Of a stretch of 64,000 nt of DNA, positions 26,006 to 38,357 are shown one piece after another. The notes beneath the pieces are model-generated. The model saw only the letters and a list, made by a program, of their open reading frames with translations. It had not been told where the DNA came from and made no database searches. The position numbers and the translations under genes were made by a program. Each line of letters opens with the position of its first letter. Position 1 is the first letter of the stretch. This stretch comes from Pipra filicauda. Taxonomy: Eukaryota; Chordata; Aves; Passeriformes; Pipridae. Location of the stretch: assembly GCF_003945595.2 (NCBI RefSeq), contig NW_024104413.1:584001-648000 (forward strand), given 5' to 3'.

Positions 26006-28822
26006 GTAAGTCCGTCATATTTCTGTTGCTTGGGGTTAATAGACACTTTTTTTTTGGTGGCATGAAGCCACCACAAGCCACATCTTGAGACTTTTCTGAA
26101 AATTTGAAATATCATTACAGAGCAAAGTAAATATCTGTGAGAACTTTCTGTGGGTGCTCAGTGGAAGGGAATTCCTTAAGGTTTAGGCTTTGGTTGAGCT
26201 AACAGCAATTTATTTTCATAATTGTGTGCTGTCATTATGACCACCTCTTAAAAACTATTCTTAGCATCTGATAAATACTCTAGATTTTTGGTTGGTTTGT
26301 TTTTTTTTTTAATCCTGATGGGCCATCTTGTGTCTCATGTTTTGAAAATCTTAGAAACAAAAGTATATTAGGGAATTCTATCAGTATAAAAGTTAATCTC
26401 CAACAAATACAAGTGCATGCTCTCACTTGATTTTAATGGCTGTGTTATGCTGTAACTCATACTAAATGTATGTAACTTTGAGCTGTCATTTGTTGCACGT
26501 CATTTGCTTGTTTCATGCGCATGCTAAAAATATGATGGTTCCTGTGCAAAACAATGAAGTCCACTTCTCTTAATTGGTTTTTCTCAAAGACTTGCTTCTA
26601 CAGCAATCTGTAGGAATAAGGCATTGTTTTAGTGAATAAGCTTTAATTATTTTAACTAAGGGAAGTCTGAAGTGTCAGAAAAAAGGATGTTATGCAAGAT
26701 ATTTATTCATTAGTACTGATGTCTGTTGGCTAAAACGAAAAATAAATCATTGTGGCATTTTTAGTGATAAACCTAATGTCTTCGGTTCTGCTGGCCTGAG
26801 GGAGACTTCAGGCTTCATGGATTTTTGAGACTTAAAGGGGACAGTAGTCTAGACATCTCACTACACTACAGCACATTATGGTGCTGTTTTCAGCTTTGCC
26901 TCTCCTGTATTTAAAGCAATCCTTGGGCTCCTGTTATTATCCATTCTTTTCTCTACCAGTTCCTCTTTTCTTTTTCAAGTGCACGTTCTCCATGAAGAGT
27001 TCCTGTCTTGTTCAGTCCAATGTGCCTCCTTATGTTCTGCTTCTGAAACTTGCTTTTCACAGTTGTTAATTGTAGGCTCCTCTGAGTCAGGGAAGTCTCA
27101 GGTAGAATTTACAAAATTAATTTGGTATGTCAGTGGTTTGCAACCCTGTCCTCAGCAAAAACCACAGCAATTTTTCTTCTCATTATCATGTGTCAGTCAC
27201 TGCCATCATCCGGGTGGCACCATCGTGTGTTTTAGACTGATGGGAGTCTGCTGTGTTGGCTGGGGTCATTTTTTGTACAACCATCCATTACAAATCCCAG
27301 TGAATCCCATCACCTTTTCTTACTCTAAGGGACTAACAAACTGGGATTACAACAGTGAACACACAGGGAAAGTGCCAGCCAGTGTAGTGGCGTCTTGCAT
27401 TGTGGAAGATGCTTGAGGGAATCACTGAGGCAGTATTTTTTAACAGAAAAAACACCTCTCCCTTTATTCACTGTGTTATATAAACTAATGCCTTTGCTCT
27501 TCCCAAATCAAACTTTTACTGTCTCCAAGTCTAACCATCAGGCTGGAGACACCTGTTGGTTTCAGCAAAAGTAACATATGCAGTGATGATGTAATGGTAA
27601 CTCCTACTGCTGTAGGCACTGTCCTGTAAATTCATGTAGCAAGAAGACTGTGTGGACTTTGAGAATACACTTGTGTCCTTGTCAGTGCAATCACTGAGTT
27701 ATCAGACTGAGAGTACCTATCAACAGGTAGGACTTGCCTTATCCATACTTTCCCACAAATACTGCTTTGACTCATAAAAAGTAAGAACATGATCTCCTCT
27801 GAGTGCCCTTAAAACACAAATCAATGCATCAGGCTGCTGAGAAGGGGCTGGGATTGCATGTTCTCCTTAGAGAGCTGTAGAAATACCTCCCATCCAGGAG
27901 CACAGGAGAGAGGGGAGGGATACAGCTGCAAGTGGAGATTAAAAAAAGTGAGGGGACTAGAACCACCTTATGTATTTTCATTTAATAAAAATATTTCCAC
28001 TAATACAGCAAGTATGATTTATAGCGGTGCTCATTCTCTTCCAAATGTATCCATAAAGGAATAAAGCCAGCAGTTGTTTTTAACAGCAGGATTTTTGAAA
28101 AGTTTTGTTAATGTGTTACAGTAAAAATCTACTTTTAATGTCTTTGTCAGCTGGTCAGAAGGAGTCCGTGTATAATGCCTGGGGCAAGAAGTCTCTTAAA
28201 TAGCTGCTTTCCAGACACTGAAAGGGAAGAATCACTCAGTGACCTGGTTTTTATATTCTTTCCTGTAAAATATAACCACTGTTTCTGTGGGAAGCAGAAT
28301 ACTGGTGTAACTGGCTCTGTGGTCTGATAGCCAGTGTAACTAGTTTTGTTGTAAAAGACATCACAGTTGCAGACTTTCTGTTCTTTCTATTAGGAATACA
28401 TTTATTTTACAAAATGGAGCAGTCTAACCTGAATCAGAACAGGCCATGGATCACAATTTTGCTGGATTCACATTCCTTTAATGCAGGCAATCCTTGTGTA
28501 CATGGAGTATACATTCTGCCAGTGCTTATTGCCTAACTAGTGGGAGAATAGCTTTAAGTTCTTCTGTCAGCACTTCTTGCACTTGAACCTCCCCCCATTC
28601 TCACATTTCCTTGGCTGAGCTGCTCCCTAACCTTTTAACATGAAAGCTTATGACTCTTGACATACCAGTCTTAAATCTTTCACTTGTTTAATAATTTGCA
28701 GCCAACTGGGGCTAATTACTGCCCTTGTTCAAAGTATTAAATAGCACATCTTGTGCTTTGTTTTTAAATACAAAAGTAACTTTGTAAAAACTAATATTTT
28801 TCTCTCTTCATGTATTTCACAG
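26006..28822 (+). other. ZFYVE28: ZFYVE28 intron, 2.8 kb
   Basis: This is a GT-AG intron with no recognised repeat. It contains a 145-codon open frame at 26979-27416 with no start context or domain I recognise, judged to be chance. A pure T run sits near 26302-26311. Confidence 0.88.
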
Positions 28823-29025
28823 TGTTTGGCTGCTGGTTCGATTATTATGAATCGTGAAATTGAGAGTATGGCTATGAGGCCGTTGGCCAAGGATCTGACC
28901 CGAAGCCTAGAGGAAGTCAGAAACATCATTCGTGACCAGGCCTTAAGGGATTTGAACCTCTACACAGAAAAAATGAAAGACTCACTCAAGCATTTTGATG
29001 TCCTTTTTGCTGAGTTTGAATTAAG
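28823..29025 (+). CDS. ZFYVE28: ZFYVE28 coding exon (probably exon 4), helical N-terminal region
   Basis: This exon is 203 nt. It starts in phase 0 and ends with two bases (AG) of a split serine codon. It encodes 67 full residues from [15 protein letters not shown] to [11 protein letters not shown]. Acceptor AG is at 28821-28822 and donor GTAAAA starts at 29026. The sequence is strongly helical, with alternating charged and hydrophobic residues ([19 protein letters not shown] and [14 protein letters not shown]). It is near-identical to the vertebrate LST2 N-terminal domain, whose biochemical role is not well defined. ORF sequence upstream of the acceptor belongs to the intron and is not coding. 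Confidence 0.95.
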
Positions 29026-30750
29026 GTAAAAGAGCTGAAGTAAGTGGGTTGTGAGCGTTGGCTTGACCACCGCAGCTGTTGCGTGGCTTGTTGGTTTTTG
29101 GAAGTTGGCTGTTTTGTTCTGTTTTTGCTTAATGGAAAAAGTATATTTTTTTTATCATGGTGCTTGAATTCTTTAGTAATTTGTTGTATTGTTAGATTTT
29201 TCCTTTCAGTGTAGCAATAATGAAAAGAAAACTAAATAGCTTTTTAGCAATCAACATTTGCTCTCTCCAGCTAAACTATAATCTTCAATTTGCATACTGG
29301 CATATGGCATTTGAGGGAGAATTTCCAAGACACAAAGGGAAACCATAAATCTCTTAATGTTTTCTTTGTCATAGAAAAGGCAACAAATATGAGATGTTTA
29401 AAAAGAAAAGAATGATAGCAAATATTCTAGAGACTATGAGGTTTTGTTCTCTTGTGCTTAGAGATACAGGCAAGATGCACCCAGTGAATTTAACAAGGCA
29501 AATTGAATTCTGCTGAAGGAAGTGTTTTTACATAAGCAATAATTAAACACAGGAACTCATTGATTTGAAAACTTGAGACTGAAAAATGACTTGGAGGTTT
29601 ATAGCAAAAATAAAAATAACTGCTTTTGGGGTGAGAAAAGTAACTGCTTTTTGCATCAAAGGTCACATAGACCAAGTCTTGCGTTGTCCTTCAGAGTTTA
29701 AGCCAGCTACCTGCCTGTGTGTTAGATGCTTGTGATGCTGGCCATGGACAAGATAATGAGCAAGATTATTTATGGACCTAATATAGTACAGTCATTCCTG
29801 ACTTCAGTAGAACATGTTTCTTAGAACTAAGTAGTCTTTTAAATTTTCTTGGCAATAACCTGTCTTGTCTCCCATTACTCTTTGCCCTTCCTCAATACAC
29901 ATATTCCCTTGAATTATTTTATTCAGGTAAGCAATCTTTTTCTGGTTAGAAAGAACATTATTATTCTGTTACACTGAAAAACATTTTAATTGAAAACATT
30001 GCCTGAAAAAGTGCTTTTAAGTGTGGTTTTGAGTGCAGACACCGATGACAATCATTAACTGATTCTTGGCAGTGCCTGTGCAGTTTCTGGCCTGTCAGTA
30101 CCAACTCTATGCATGTAGCATTTTTCTTTACAATTGTTTTGCAAACAACTTCTTCCCTTTCTGTGTTAATTGTATTCCAGAAATGACCAATTAAGCAGTA
30201 CAGTGACAGAAACCCACTTAACTTTTACCAGTGTTTCTTCCCTTGTTGAATTAGTGCTTCTGGAGGTAATTGCATGTAGAAATGAGGCCAAAACTTAAAT
30301 GTCATATATTGTCTTTTGTGGGTAACTGAAATGTCACTAATCTAATTTCAGGTAAAACCTTTCTAGATAAAATGTTTGCTTTAGTGAGTATCTTAAGGAA
30401 ATGCAGAGTAAGCTACTCAGTCTTCAAGATGTGGCAATAAAGATCCTTCTAGAACCAACCTCCCTGTACCCCTCAGTATGGAGTTCTAATAGCTGAATGT
30501 GTGTAATTATATTGCTGAATTACTACTGAATTTACTACTGAATTCCACTGCCTCAGTCTGCAATGAGAAATTTGGCTGTATTTCTTATAGATTCTTACAC
30601 TGTACAGTTTTCATAGTGAATGCTGTCAAAATAAATACAAAACAGTACGGGAAAGGTTAGGTTTCTGAGAAGATTTGTCCTAGGTTTGGGTTCATTTGTA
30701 ATCTTTTCTGTTAAAGCGTGTAAAACAGTGGTATGTTGTCTTCTTTGTAG
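29026..30750 (+). other. ZFYVE28: ZFYVE28 intron, 1.7 kb
   Basis: This is a GT-AG, AT-rich intron that looks unique. No ORF or repeat of note was found apart from a small imperfect duplication of TACTACTGAATT near 30521-30545. Confidence 0.88.
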
Positions 30751-30840
30751 TTATGTGTCGGCCATGGTACCTGTGAAGTCTCCAAAAGAATACTATGTCC
30801 AGCAAGAGGTAATCGTACTGTTCTGTGAAACTGTGGAGAG
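30751..30840 (+). CDS. ZFYVE28: ZFYVE28 coding exon (probably exon 5)
   Basis: This 90-nt exon completes the split Ser codon with its first base and then encodes [18 protein letters not shown] followed by [11 protein letters not shown]. It ends with two bases of an Arg codon. The acceptor is TTCTTTGTAG at 30741-30750 and the donor is GTAAGT at 30841. It is too short to stand out as a long ORF and was identified from the joined protein. The segment is one of the most conserved in LST2 proteins. The preceding intron is 1.7 kb and the next 2.5 kb. Confidence 0.94.
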
Positions 30841-31749
30841 GTAAGTTAAGGGCTAGATCTGAGCTTTTATAGAAATACTTTTATTGTTGTCTTGAAGAAA
30901 AACAAAACACCTGGTATTTTGCTTTTCTAGTCAGTATCCAAGTACAAAGTTAAAAAGTATTAAGCATGCTTGCCAGGCACAAGCCTGTGCTTTTTTGTTT
31001 TCTAGATTAAAAAAACCACACGAAAATTAATAATCCAACAATAACAATATTGTTCGTATGCCTAGTTATAGATATATACGTAAGCTAGAGCTGTTTAAGG
31101 CATCAAGACTTAATGATATTTCATGCAAGAATACATGGGGAGGTGATTCAAATAGTTGTTAACCTCTAGTAATTATCATAAAGAACTGGTGAAAGCTCTT
31201 TAAAGTCTTACAGGACTGGAGCTTGACTCTATATGTATGAAGAGATGATGAAAAAAATGGAATTCATAAGTTCTTTCAGAAGCATAAGGTGCAAAGAAAA
31301 GTGTGAATTTGAAATGTACTCTGTTGAACAACTTTTTTTCTTCCCTCTTGTGACAGATTAACTAGCCTAGCAGGTGGGCAGTAGAGGGAACAGCAGGTGA
31401 AATACTCAGCGTTAGTGGGATTTTGAACAGTGCAGCACTGTTCTTAAGAGGAAACTAGTGAACCTTATTCTGAGTGGAATTATTAGACTTCAGTTGACTG
31501 TAAAACACCCTTGGAATAAGTGTGTTTTACTGTCACATGAGGAGAACTTGTGAAGCCGACCCTGGGTCTGGTGCGGTCAACCCTTTCATTAAGGAATGGA
31601 GGAGGACAGGGCACACTGCCACTATCTGTGGATGACACCAGGATCAGAGGTGTTTCAGGCACTTTGAAAGACAGGATTACAATTCAAAAAAGGTCACAAG
31701 TAGGAGGAATTACCTTCCATCAGTCAGAGAGCTGCTACGTGTACACATA

Positions 31750-32205
31750 TTCAGCTACTACATATACATGGCCAGCGGAGAGCCACAGAGATGATAAGAG
31801 CTCTGGAACATCTCTCCTGTGAGGAGCTGGGCCTGCTGAGTCTGGAGAAGGGAAGACTGAGAGGGGATCTCATCAATACCTCTAAGTGTCTGAAAGTTGG
31901 GTATTGAGAGGATGGTGCCAGACTCTTTTTAGTGATGCCCAGGGACAGGACAAGGAGCAATGACCGTAAACTAAAACACAGGAAGTTCCACCTCAACATG
32001 AGGAAGAATTTCTTTACTTTTAAGGTGTCAGAGCACTGGAACAGGCTGCCCAGAGAGGTCATGGAGTCTCCCTCTCTGGAGACATTCCAAACCCACCTGC
32101 ATGTGTTCCTGTGTAACCTGCTCTGGTCGAACCTGCTTTGGCAAGGTGGTTGGACTGGATGACCTCCAGAGGTCCCTTCCAACCCTGACTGTTCTGTGAT
32201 TCTGT
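31750..32205 (+). mobile_element. 5'-truncated CR1 LINE 3' end, sense orientation
   Basis: The copy holds AGAGCCACAGAGATGATAAG, GAGCTGGGCCTGCTGAGTCT, AACATGAGGAAGAATTTCTT and CACTGGAACAGGCTGCCCAG, and ends TTCTGTGATTCTGT. All of these are typical of the last part of CR1. A possible extension to about 31630 (GATGACACCAGGATCAG) is weak. It has no intact ORF. Confidence 0.85.
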
Positions 32206-32667
32206 ATTTGCCCAGTAAGAGGAATAAGATGGGTTTTCATTTGCAGTTTCAGATAATCTGGCAGTGGGCTGTAGGAAGGAACAGGGCATGAGAGAGTGGG
32301 CCACAGTCTGGTGTGTCCATCTACTCCTGGTACCAAACAGGGCTGGCTCTGTGTTGTGTTCTGTCCACCACCAGCAGTATTGGCCAGGCGAGTGCTGACA
32401 AGGAATAAGAAAAAGTTATTTCCATTCTTTTGGGGACCAAAAGCAGGGCTAGTGTGTGGTTTTAAGTGTTACCTTAAGCACTGATATGGACATATCAGAG
32501 AGGAAATTTGAGGATGGTATGAAACTTGAGGAAATTGGGAAATTTTGAAGAAACCTGGAAAACGTAGCCAAGTAAAAATTCTAATCAGATTGGGGTTTAG
32601 TCTAGAAGGGGCTTAAGACATTTGAGAAGCTATTTAAAGACAACAAAGCTTCCCCCAAATATTAAAT

Positions 32668-32765
32668 CACAGAATCACAGAATATTCTGAGTTGGAAGGG
32701 ACCTGCAAGGAGCATTGAATCCAGCTCCTCAGTGAACGGCCCGTACAGGGATTGAACCCCCCCAG
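32668..32765 (-). mobile_element. CR1 3' terminal fragment
   Basis: The + strand reads TCACAGAATCACAGAATATT, then GAGTTGGAAGGGACCTGCAA, ending near CGTACAGGGATTGAACCC. This is the complement of a CR1 3' end, about 100 bp long. Confidence 0.85.
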
Positions 32766-33114
32766 ACTTCAGTAATAGTCACTGTGTAGAACTGTGTTGG
32801 GTGTTTGTTTTGTTTTTGTTTTTTTTTTTTAGTTTAGGGGGGATTGGCCTAGATGATTAGAGCAATTTGTATTTGAAAATTAAACCAAATACATTCTCCT
32901 GTTTCCCGTTACTTCAAAAATGTTTCTCTTAGTTGAAAAACTCTCAGTAGTGGTTTTCAGCAACAAGCTGAAGCTTGACTTGACATAGTAAAAGAAAAAA
33001 AGGGAACATGGCATAAAACTAAATTTGGGGTTGGATTACTGTAAAAGCATTAAGGGATTTTTTTTCTTACATTAATTTTTTCTTATGCTATTTTTTTAAA
33101 GTAAGACTAAAGCA

Positions 33115-33225
33115 GTCTATATATATAGAGAGTACATATAAGACTATATACATATGACTACATATACACATAGACATATGTATCTATGTCTACATACATA
33201 TAAGACTATATACATAGTTTAGATT
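33115..33225. repeat. AT-rich direct repeat with central dyad
   Basis: A 22-bp string (TACATATAAGACTATATACA plus TA) occurs at 33133 and again at 33195. Between the copies lies an 8-bp inverted repeat, TAGACATA (33171-33178) and TATGTCTA (33185-33192), with a 6-nt loop. It looks like a degenerate microsatellite. Confidence 0.8.
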
Positions 33226-33359
33226 GTACAAAAATAGTTCAGAAGTTAAATACTAGCAGTTTGGTTTGGCTTATAACAATTTTTTCAATTTTTTTTCCTA
33301 GTGAAATGTATTCTTCAAGAGTTTGATCTCTTACTAAATCATTTTATTCTTCTGCTTAG

Positions 33360-33449
33360 AGCCTTAAGGCTTGGATACCTCACTCAAGATATGATAGATG
33401 ACTATGAACCAGCTTTAATGTTTACAATTCCAAGATTAGCCATTGTATG
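33360..33449 (+). CDS. ZFYVE28: ZFYVE28 coding exon (probably exon 6)
   Basis: This 90-nt exon begins with the last base of a split Arg codon and encodes [20 protein letters not shown] followed by FTIPRLAIV. It ends with TG of a split Cys codon. The acceptor is TGCTTAG, ending at 33359, and the donor is GTAAGT at 33450. It joins in frame with both neighbours (30751-30840 and 36474-36575). The peptide matches the LST2 N-terminal domain; the LR pair in place of a human DF pair (recalled) is the main difference. It has no known catalytic residues. Confidence 0.94.
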
Positions 33450-36400
33450 GTAAGTAATTTTTTAACTATTCTCCATTCTGCCTCATTTAGAGGTTTACTG
33501 AAGAGTTGAAAAAACACGTTCGGAATTTTGACATATTTTCTTTCACCTGAGTTTACTTGTACTTTCTTTTAAAAAAGTTAAAGGGGAGGATTATGTTTTA
33601 AATTAGTACAAATGATTACCAGTTTCATGTAGAATATCAAGACAAAAAAAAATATTAGATCTCTAAATATAGAAAGCAGGAACAATTGATCAGACATCCT
33701 CCAGCAAAAATTAAAAATTAGGAACATCAGTCTTTGGAATGTCATGTTCTCAGAAATATTTTTTGAAAGCACATATTTTTGTGTCACTCAAAAATAGTAT
33801 GACTTCAGGATACAAGTCTTGAAAACCAAAAGTATTCAGTAAGATTTATGTATTTTTCTCAATGACTCTGGGTTCAAAAGAAGTTATCGTGGCAAACTGC
33901 ATTGGAACCACTGAGTTAGGTAGGCTTAATTCTCTTCAAGGAAAGTATTAACATGTGTAACTTTTGTGTAGATTTCTGTCCTGTTTTGACCACTTAAGAC
34001 AACTAAATTGTAACAATGTTTTCGCTTCATGCAGTTTTTGCAATATTGAACAAATCAGACGCATTTTTCGTAATAGTCTTTGTGACTTACTAAGACAACA
34101 GCTTCTCTGGAGTAAAGCCAGCATATTTTTAATATTTTACCATTGTGAATGTTTTAAAGTTAGCTAATATAAATAGTACAATTGAGGAGAATAAGAAACC
34201 TCAAATCCTGAGCATAATACTCTTCTCCTCAGGAAATCCCTGTGGCTTGTTTTTCCTGTTAAATAGGATATTGTCTGTAACTGTCATTCTAAAAATAATA
34301 ACAGTAATAATCTGATTATTGAAAGACAACAGGAATGTGAGAACTCAATTTGAAGCTGCTGCAAGACACAGTGAAGAGGAACACATCATGACTAAATGGA
34401 AAACCAAGGGCTCTCTGGAAAATAGACCATATCTATCCCAAATTACAAAGAAGGATAGAGAAGGAGAAGAGAAAAAGTTAACTGCTCCTAATTATCCAGT
34501 GATTTGAAAATAAATCAAATAAATCACTTCCATGTGAAGTTCCAGAGCAAAACTGCACCATCCAGATGCAGTGTTGTCTGGAAGAAACTTAAACCTTTCA
34601 TTTGGACTGTGAATGGAGAAACCTGTAAAGCCAAAATGGATGCAATACACGGTTGTCAGGTTGTGGCTCTGTGTCCTCATGAGAAGGAAGGATCTGGGCA
34701 AGGAGAAGTGCTGGATCCGCTCAGTCTTTTCAGAAATACTTTTCAGGGCCATTTTTGTCTAAGGTTTCTTTTCAGACATCAGTTTATCATACTCATGTTA
34801 TACAGTGCATGTTGCCTGTTATCTCAACAGGTGTCGGTGCACTTTGAACCACATAGGAAGTATAAAGACACACTTTTTCACAATTTTTAGTTCTTTCCAT
34901 GCTACATCTATATTCAGAACTCTTTCAAATCTTATATGTGTACAGAAGCCATTTCATAACCTTTTTTATTTTGTAGTGCTCTAGCCCATTTCTATCTTTT
35001 TTAATTTCTTCTGAGAGTAAAGCTCTGTAAAGCAAACTATACCTGAAACCCAAAGGAACAGTGACTTTGCATCAGGTAGAAGTTAGATGAGAACAGCCTC
35101 AAGCTTCCACAGAGCAAAGCAGTAATATTTGTTTAGGTAAAACATAAGACATGAGTCAGCAATAAGTGCATCACTTCATGGCAACCTGCTTGTTGAAGCT
35201 TGAGAAGCATATTAAAAAAAAAAAAGCATCCCTGGTAACAGGATGGATTGGTCTTAAGCCACCAAAAAAAAAGGTGACTTGCAAAAGAAGCAACTTTCCT
35301 CTCTCTCATCTCTTCTTCCCCTGCTCCTGCCCTCCAAACCCTAATTCCCTGGTATTTTTTTTTTAATACTTAAGTGGAGTTCATAGAACTGGTGACATCA
35401 GCTTTGCCTCTGTGTCTTTGATGGTCGCACAGGGTGCTTGCCAGGGAACAACTGAGGAGCAAAGAGACTTTGACAGTCTTGTCAGCCAAGGCTCCCTTGT
35501 TACTCTGGGTGATTTGGATGCTGGATAGCTTGCTGAAGCAACATGTATTTTGAGTTTAGGAAAAGAAACATACATTTGAAATATCTTGAGTAACAGAGCA
35601 CTGACTCCAAGGGAAGGAAGAGGAAAATGGCCTGGGAAAAAGAAAACCTGTGTAATCTTGAGTGTGAGAATGTGTGATCCATTTGCCTTTGAGAAACATG
35701 CATTGTTTTTGCTGTGGGCAGAGGATTAAACAGTTTTAAGTAGAGTGGTTCCTGGTGTGGGCGGAATCCACCCTCTGACACAGTTTGGTACAATGCAGCA
35801 GATATGGTGAAGAAGGTGAATTTTGTTTAATCCCTGACACACAGACTGGATTGGGCAGTAGTGATTTGGTCAGGAGGAGCTATTGAGATATCTTACAGTG
35901 AAGTGCATGGAGGCTCTCAGGATTGTGAACTAACCTTTCCAGGGAAATTTCTACAAGTGCTGAGTTGATTTAGAAGGATGGTATTATCAAGAAGGGTTTT
36001 ATGTGATTTAGAAAATCTGTTTTCTTTTTTTGTCATATGTCAATACCAGGTTATATTTACCTCAGAGACAGAAAAACAGGAGCTCAGGAGTCAGCTATCT
36101 TGCCTAGAAGTTTTTCAGACTGAAAAGGAAAAGCCATTTCAGTCTCTCAGTTAGTGGACTTTCCCCAACTTCCTTGATAATAGGTTTCTTTTGGGGTTTT
36201 TAATCAGTCAGCTGCAACAATGAAATAAATGTATGTTCTTTCATTGCTTTTTCTCCCATGTTTAAGGAGGGGTGGACAGAGGGGAAGGGAACTTTTCCCT
36301 GTTACCATCTAATTCTAACTGTGGGTGAATAAGACAAAAATAAGATAACAAGATGTAACTTAAATATAGTTCTAATGTTTATGTACAGTTGCTTTTCTGA

Positions 36401-36473
36401 CTTTATTCAATTGTTGCTCTGTGTAATGAAATTCTCATTTCTGTGTGTGTTCATGCATGTGTTTGAATTACAG
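33450..36473 (+). other. ZFYVE28: ZFYVE28 intron, 3.0 kb
   Basis: This is a GT-AG intron with no recognised repeat. A 128-codon open frame at 34504-34890 has no recognisable domain and no splice or start evidence, so it is treated as chance. Confidence 0.87.
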
Positions 36474-36575
36474 TGGCCTTGTTGTCTACTCTGAGGGACC
36501 ATTAAACTTGGACCATAAACCAGAAGATATGTCTGAACTCTTCAGACCTTTTCACACTTTGCTAAGAAAAATAAG
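36474..36575 (+). CDS. ZFYVE28: ZFYVE28 coding exon (probably exon 7), followed by a GC donor
   Basis: This 102-nt exon opens with the third base of the Cys codon and encodes [20 protein letters not shown] followed by [13 protein letters not shown], ending with AG of a split Arg codon. The acceptor is CAG at 36471-36473. The donor at 36576 is GCAAGT, not GT. The only nearby GT (36580) would leave the next exon out of frame, whereas AG|GCAAGT restores R-DLLQTL exactly. [20 protein letters not shown] is the conserved end of the N-terminal LST2 domain. The frame runs on into the intron after the donor, but that tail is unrelated to LST2. Confidence 0.93.
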
Positions 36576-36581
36576 GCAAGT
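36576..36581 (+). other. Non-canonical GC splice donor
   Basis: The intron between the exons ending at 36575 and starting at 44371 begins GCAAGT. With AG upstream, this matches the usual consensus for GC-AG introns (AG|GCAAGT), which the major spliceosome processes. Reading frame and protein conservation both require this cut. GC donors are weaker than GT donors and are often linked to alternative splicing, so retention or skipping here is possible but not shown. Confidence 0.88.
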
Positions 36582-38338
36582 AATAAAAGATAGTTGTAGC
36601 TGGATCTCTTCTGAATTGAAAATCAGAGGCCTGAAAAAGAACTCATAAATGCTTAAAAAAGTGTATTTGTTTGCTAAGTTAACCACAAGCTGCATTTTCC
36701 TCTCATCAGCCTGATATACCCATGAAATAACTAAATGTAGTTTTTCATGTCACATTAGTTTTCTGAACATTTAATCTCTGTGATAGTTTCTTTTTTCCTG
36801 AGTATCATTTTATTGCATTTCAGATCTTCTTATGGTTGGATGATGCCTGAAATGGTAAAGTTAGAGTTTATATTCGGGAGATTCTGTTTCTAATTAGCAT
36901 CAGGGTTACTGTTAGTTAGGCTTATTACATTTTCTCATTATGTTGTGATGCAATACTCAGATAGTTGGTAACCTAATAGAAACGACTACCAGTTTTTCAT
37001 GTTGTGGATCTGTTTTTACAGGATGGATCACTTTATATATACCTCTTTCCAAGACTTCAGTCTTGGTTACCATTGGAGATGTGGGCTCTGGCTCAAGTAT
37101 AAAGAGTATTAAAATATTTTTTTCTTAGCTGAGGTCTTCAGAAATCTTTAGAAGATTTCTACTTTGGAGAAATTAAGCTGAATCTTTAAAGAATCTCTAC
37201 ATCCTGTTTTTTTATATCCACCCTTCGGGTGTTAAAAAAAGTTTTCTAAATCTGTAAACCCTATTATTTTCTTAGAATTCAAATTTATATACTAACTGCA
37301 AATTTTGTTCCTGGAAATCTGCAGAGATAATTTGACAGGGTTTGTGGTTTTTTGTGTCCAATTTTCACCTGTTTATTGCCTTCCCTGAATATCACAATGA
37401 CAGTTTGATGTAAGAATACTTTTCACATAGTTTATCCAGATTAATCTCCTCTTGTCCATTAGAGACGAAGCATCTCCTGAGGGAGAATGTAAACTCTGTC
37501 AGGGGTGGTTCAGAGGGGACCTGTTTCTGAAGTTAGCTTTTATGAGTATATAGACCACATCCTCTTGTGTCCCTTGAAGATTTGCTAGTATTTCTGTCTA
37601 GAAGTCTTATTTTTAGGTACATTTGTGATATTCCTATTGAAATTTGAGAATTAAAATAGACAAATCAACATGTTTGGTTTGTTGGGATTTTTTGAGTGAT
37701 TATGATTTTATTAAACATTGAGTAAAGCACAGCAACGTGAATTGAGGAGCAAAACCTAAGTTATAAGGGAAAAAGACTTTATTCATACCAAAACTTAAAA
37801 AGTCCATGAAATTTACATTAAAATACCCTATTCCCAATATATGGCTATCACAGATATTTTCACCAGCATTCCACTGACTGAAGGATATGTAAAAGCTAAT
37901 ATACTTCTAATCTCTACTTTCTGCTTACTCCTTATATTTCACAACATGGAAAATGAAAATCAATGAAGTCAGTTTATTACTCTGTCCATTTAATTTTCAG
38001 TTACTGTGAACTTAGTTCTGGGGTTGAAAAGAGATTAGTAAAATGCTTGTTTGTTCAATAACTGCAATTTTCAATGCAAACTTTAAAAAATGAAAAGGCT
38101 CTTTCATATTCAGTTTTGGAAAAAGTTCTGATATACTTTAAGACTTATATTTAATCTGTCAAGGGACCATTAAGAAATGTGATTTCAGTTGTCTAGGAGA
38201 CAAAGTTTGCAAAGTCTTCTTAGTGAGATAGCATCTATCAGAGCAAAAATTCAAGGAAAAAGTAATGAGAAATTCCATCTCTGGCAGTCTCTGAATTGAA
38301 GGAACTCAAATATTGGCAAGAACTGGGCTCAAAAAAAA

Positions 38339-38357
38339 TAATATATATATATATATA
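38339..38357. repeat. (AT)n microsatellite
   Basis: A short AT dinucleotide run follows an A-rich stretch; it is likely to vary in length. Confidence 0.9.

Larger units (their letters stand above)
30841..33359 (+). other. ZFYVE28: ZFYVE28 intron, 2.5 kb, with CR1 copies
   Basis: This is a GT-AG intron. It holds a sense CR1 3' end (about 31750-32205), an antisense CR1 3' end (about 32668-32765) and an AT-rich patch with a direct repeat and a small dyad (33115-33225). The rest is unremarkable. Confidence 0.87.

Noticed and set aside
26979..27416. 145-codon open frame on the + strand
   Set aside because: It has no recognisable domain, Cys/Ser-rich low-quality composition, no splice or promoter evidence, and sits in a ZFYVE28 intron. 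It is most likely chance.
31751..32182. 143-codon open frame on the - strand
   Set aside because: It is the antisense shadow of a CR1 3' end.
34504..34890. 128-codon open frame on the + strand
   Set aside because: It has no known motif and a start inside unremarkable intron sequence. It does not join any exon in phase with good sites.
36580..36585. Alternative GT donor (GTAATA) four bases into the intron
   Set aside because: Using it would shift the frame of the next exon and break the conserved RDLLQTL sequence.
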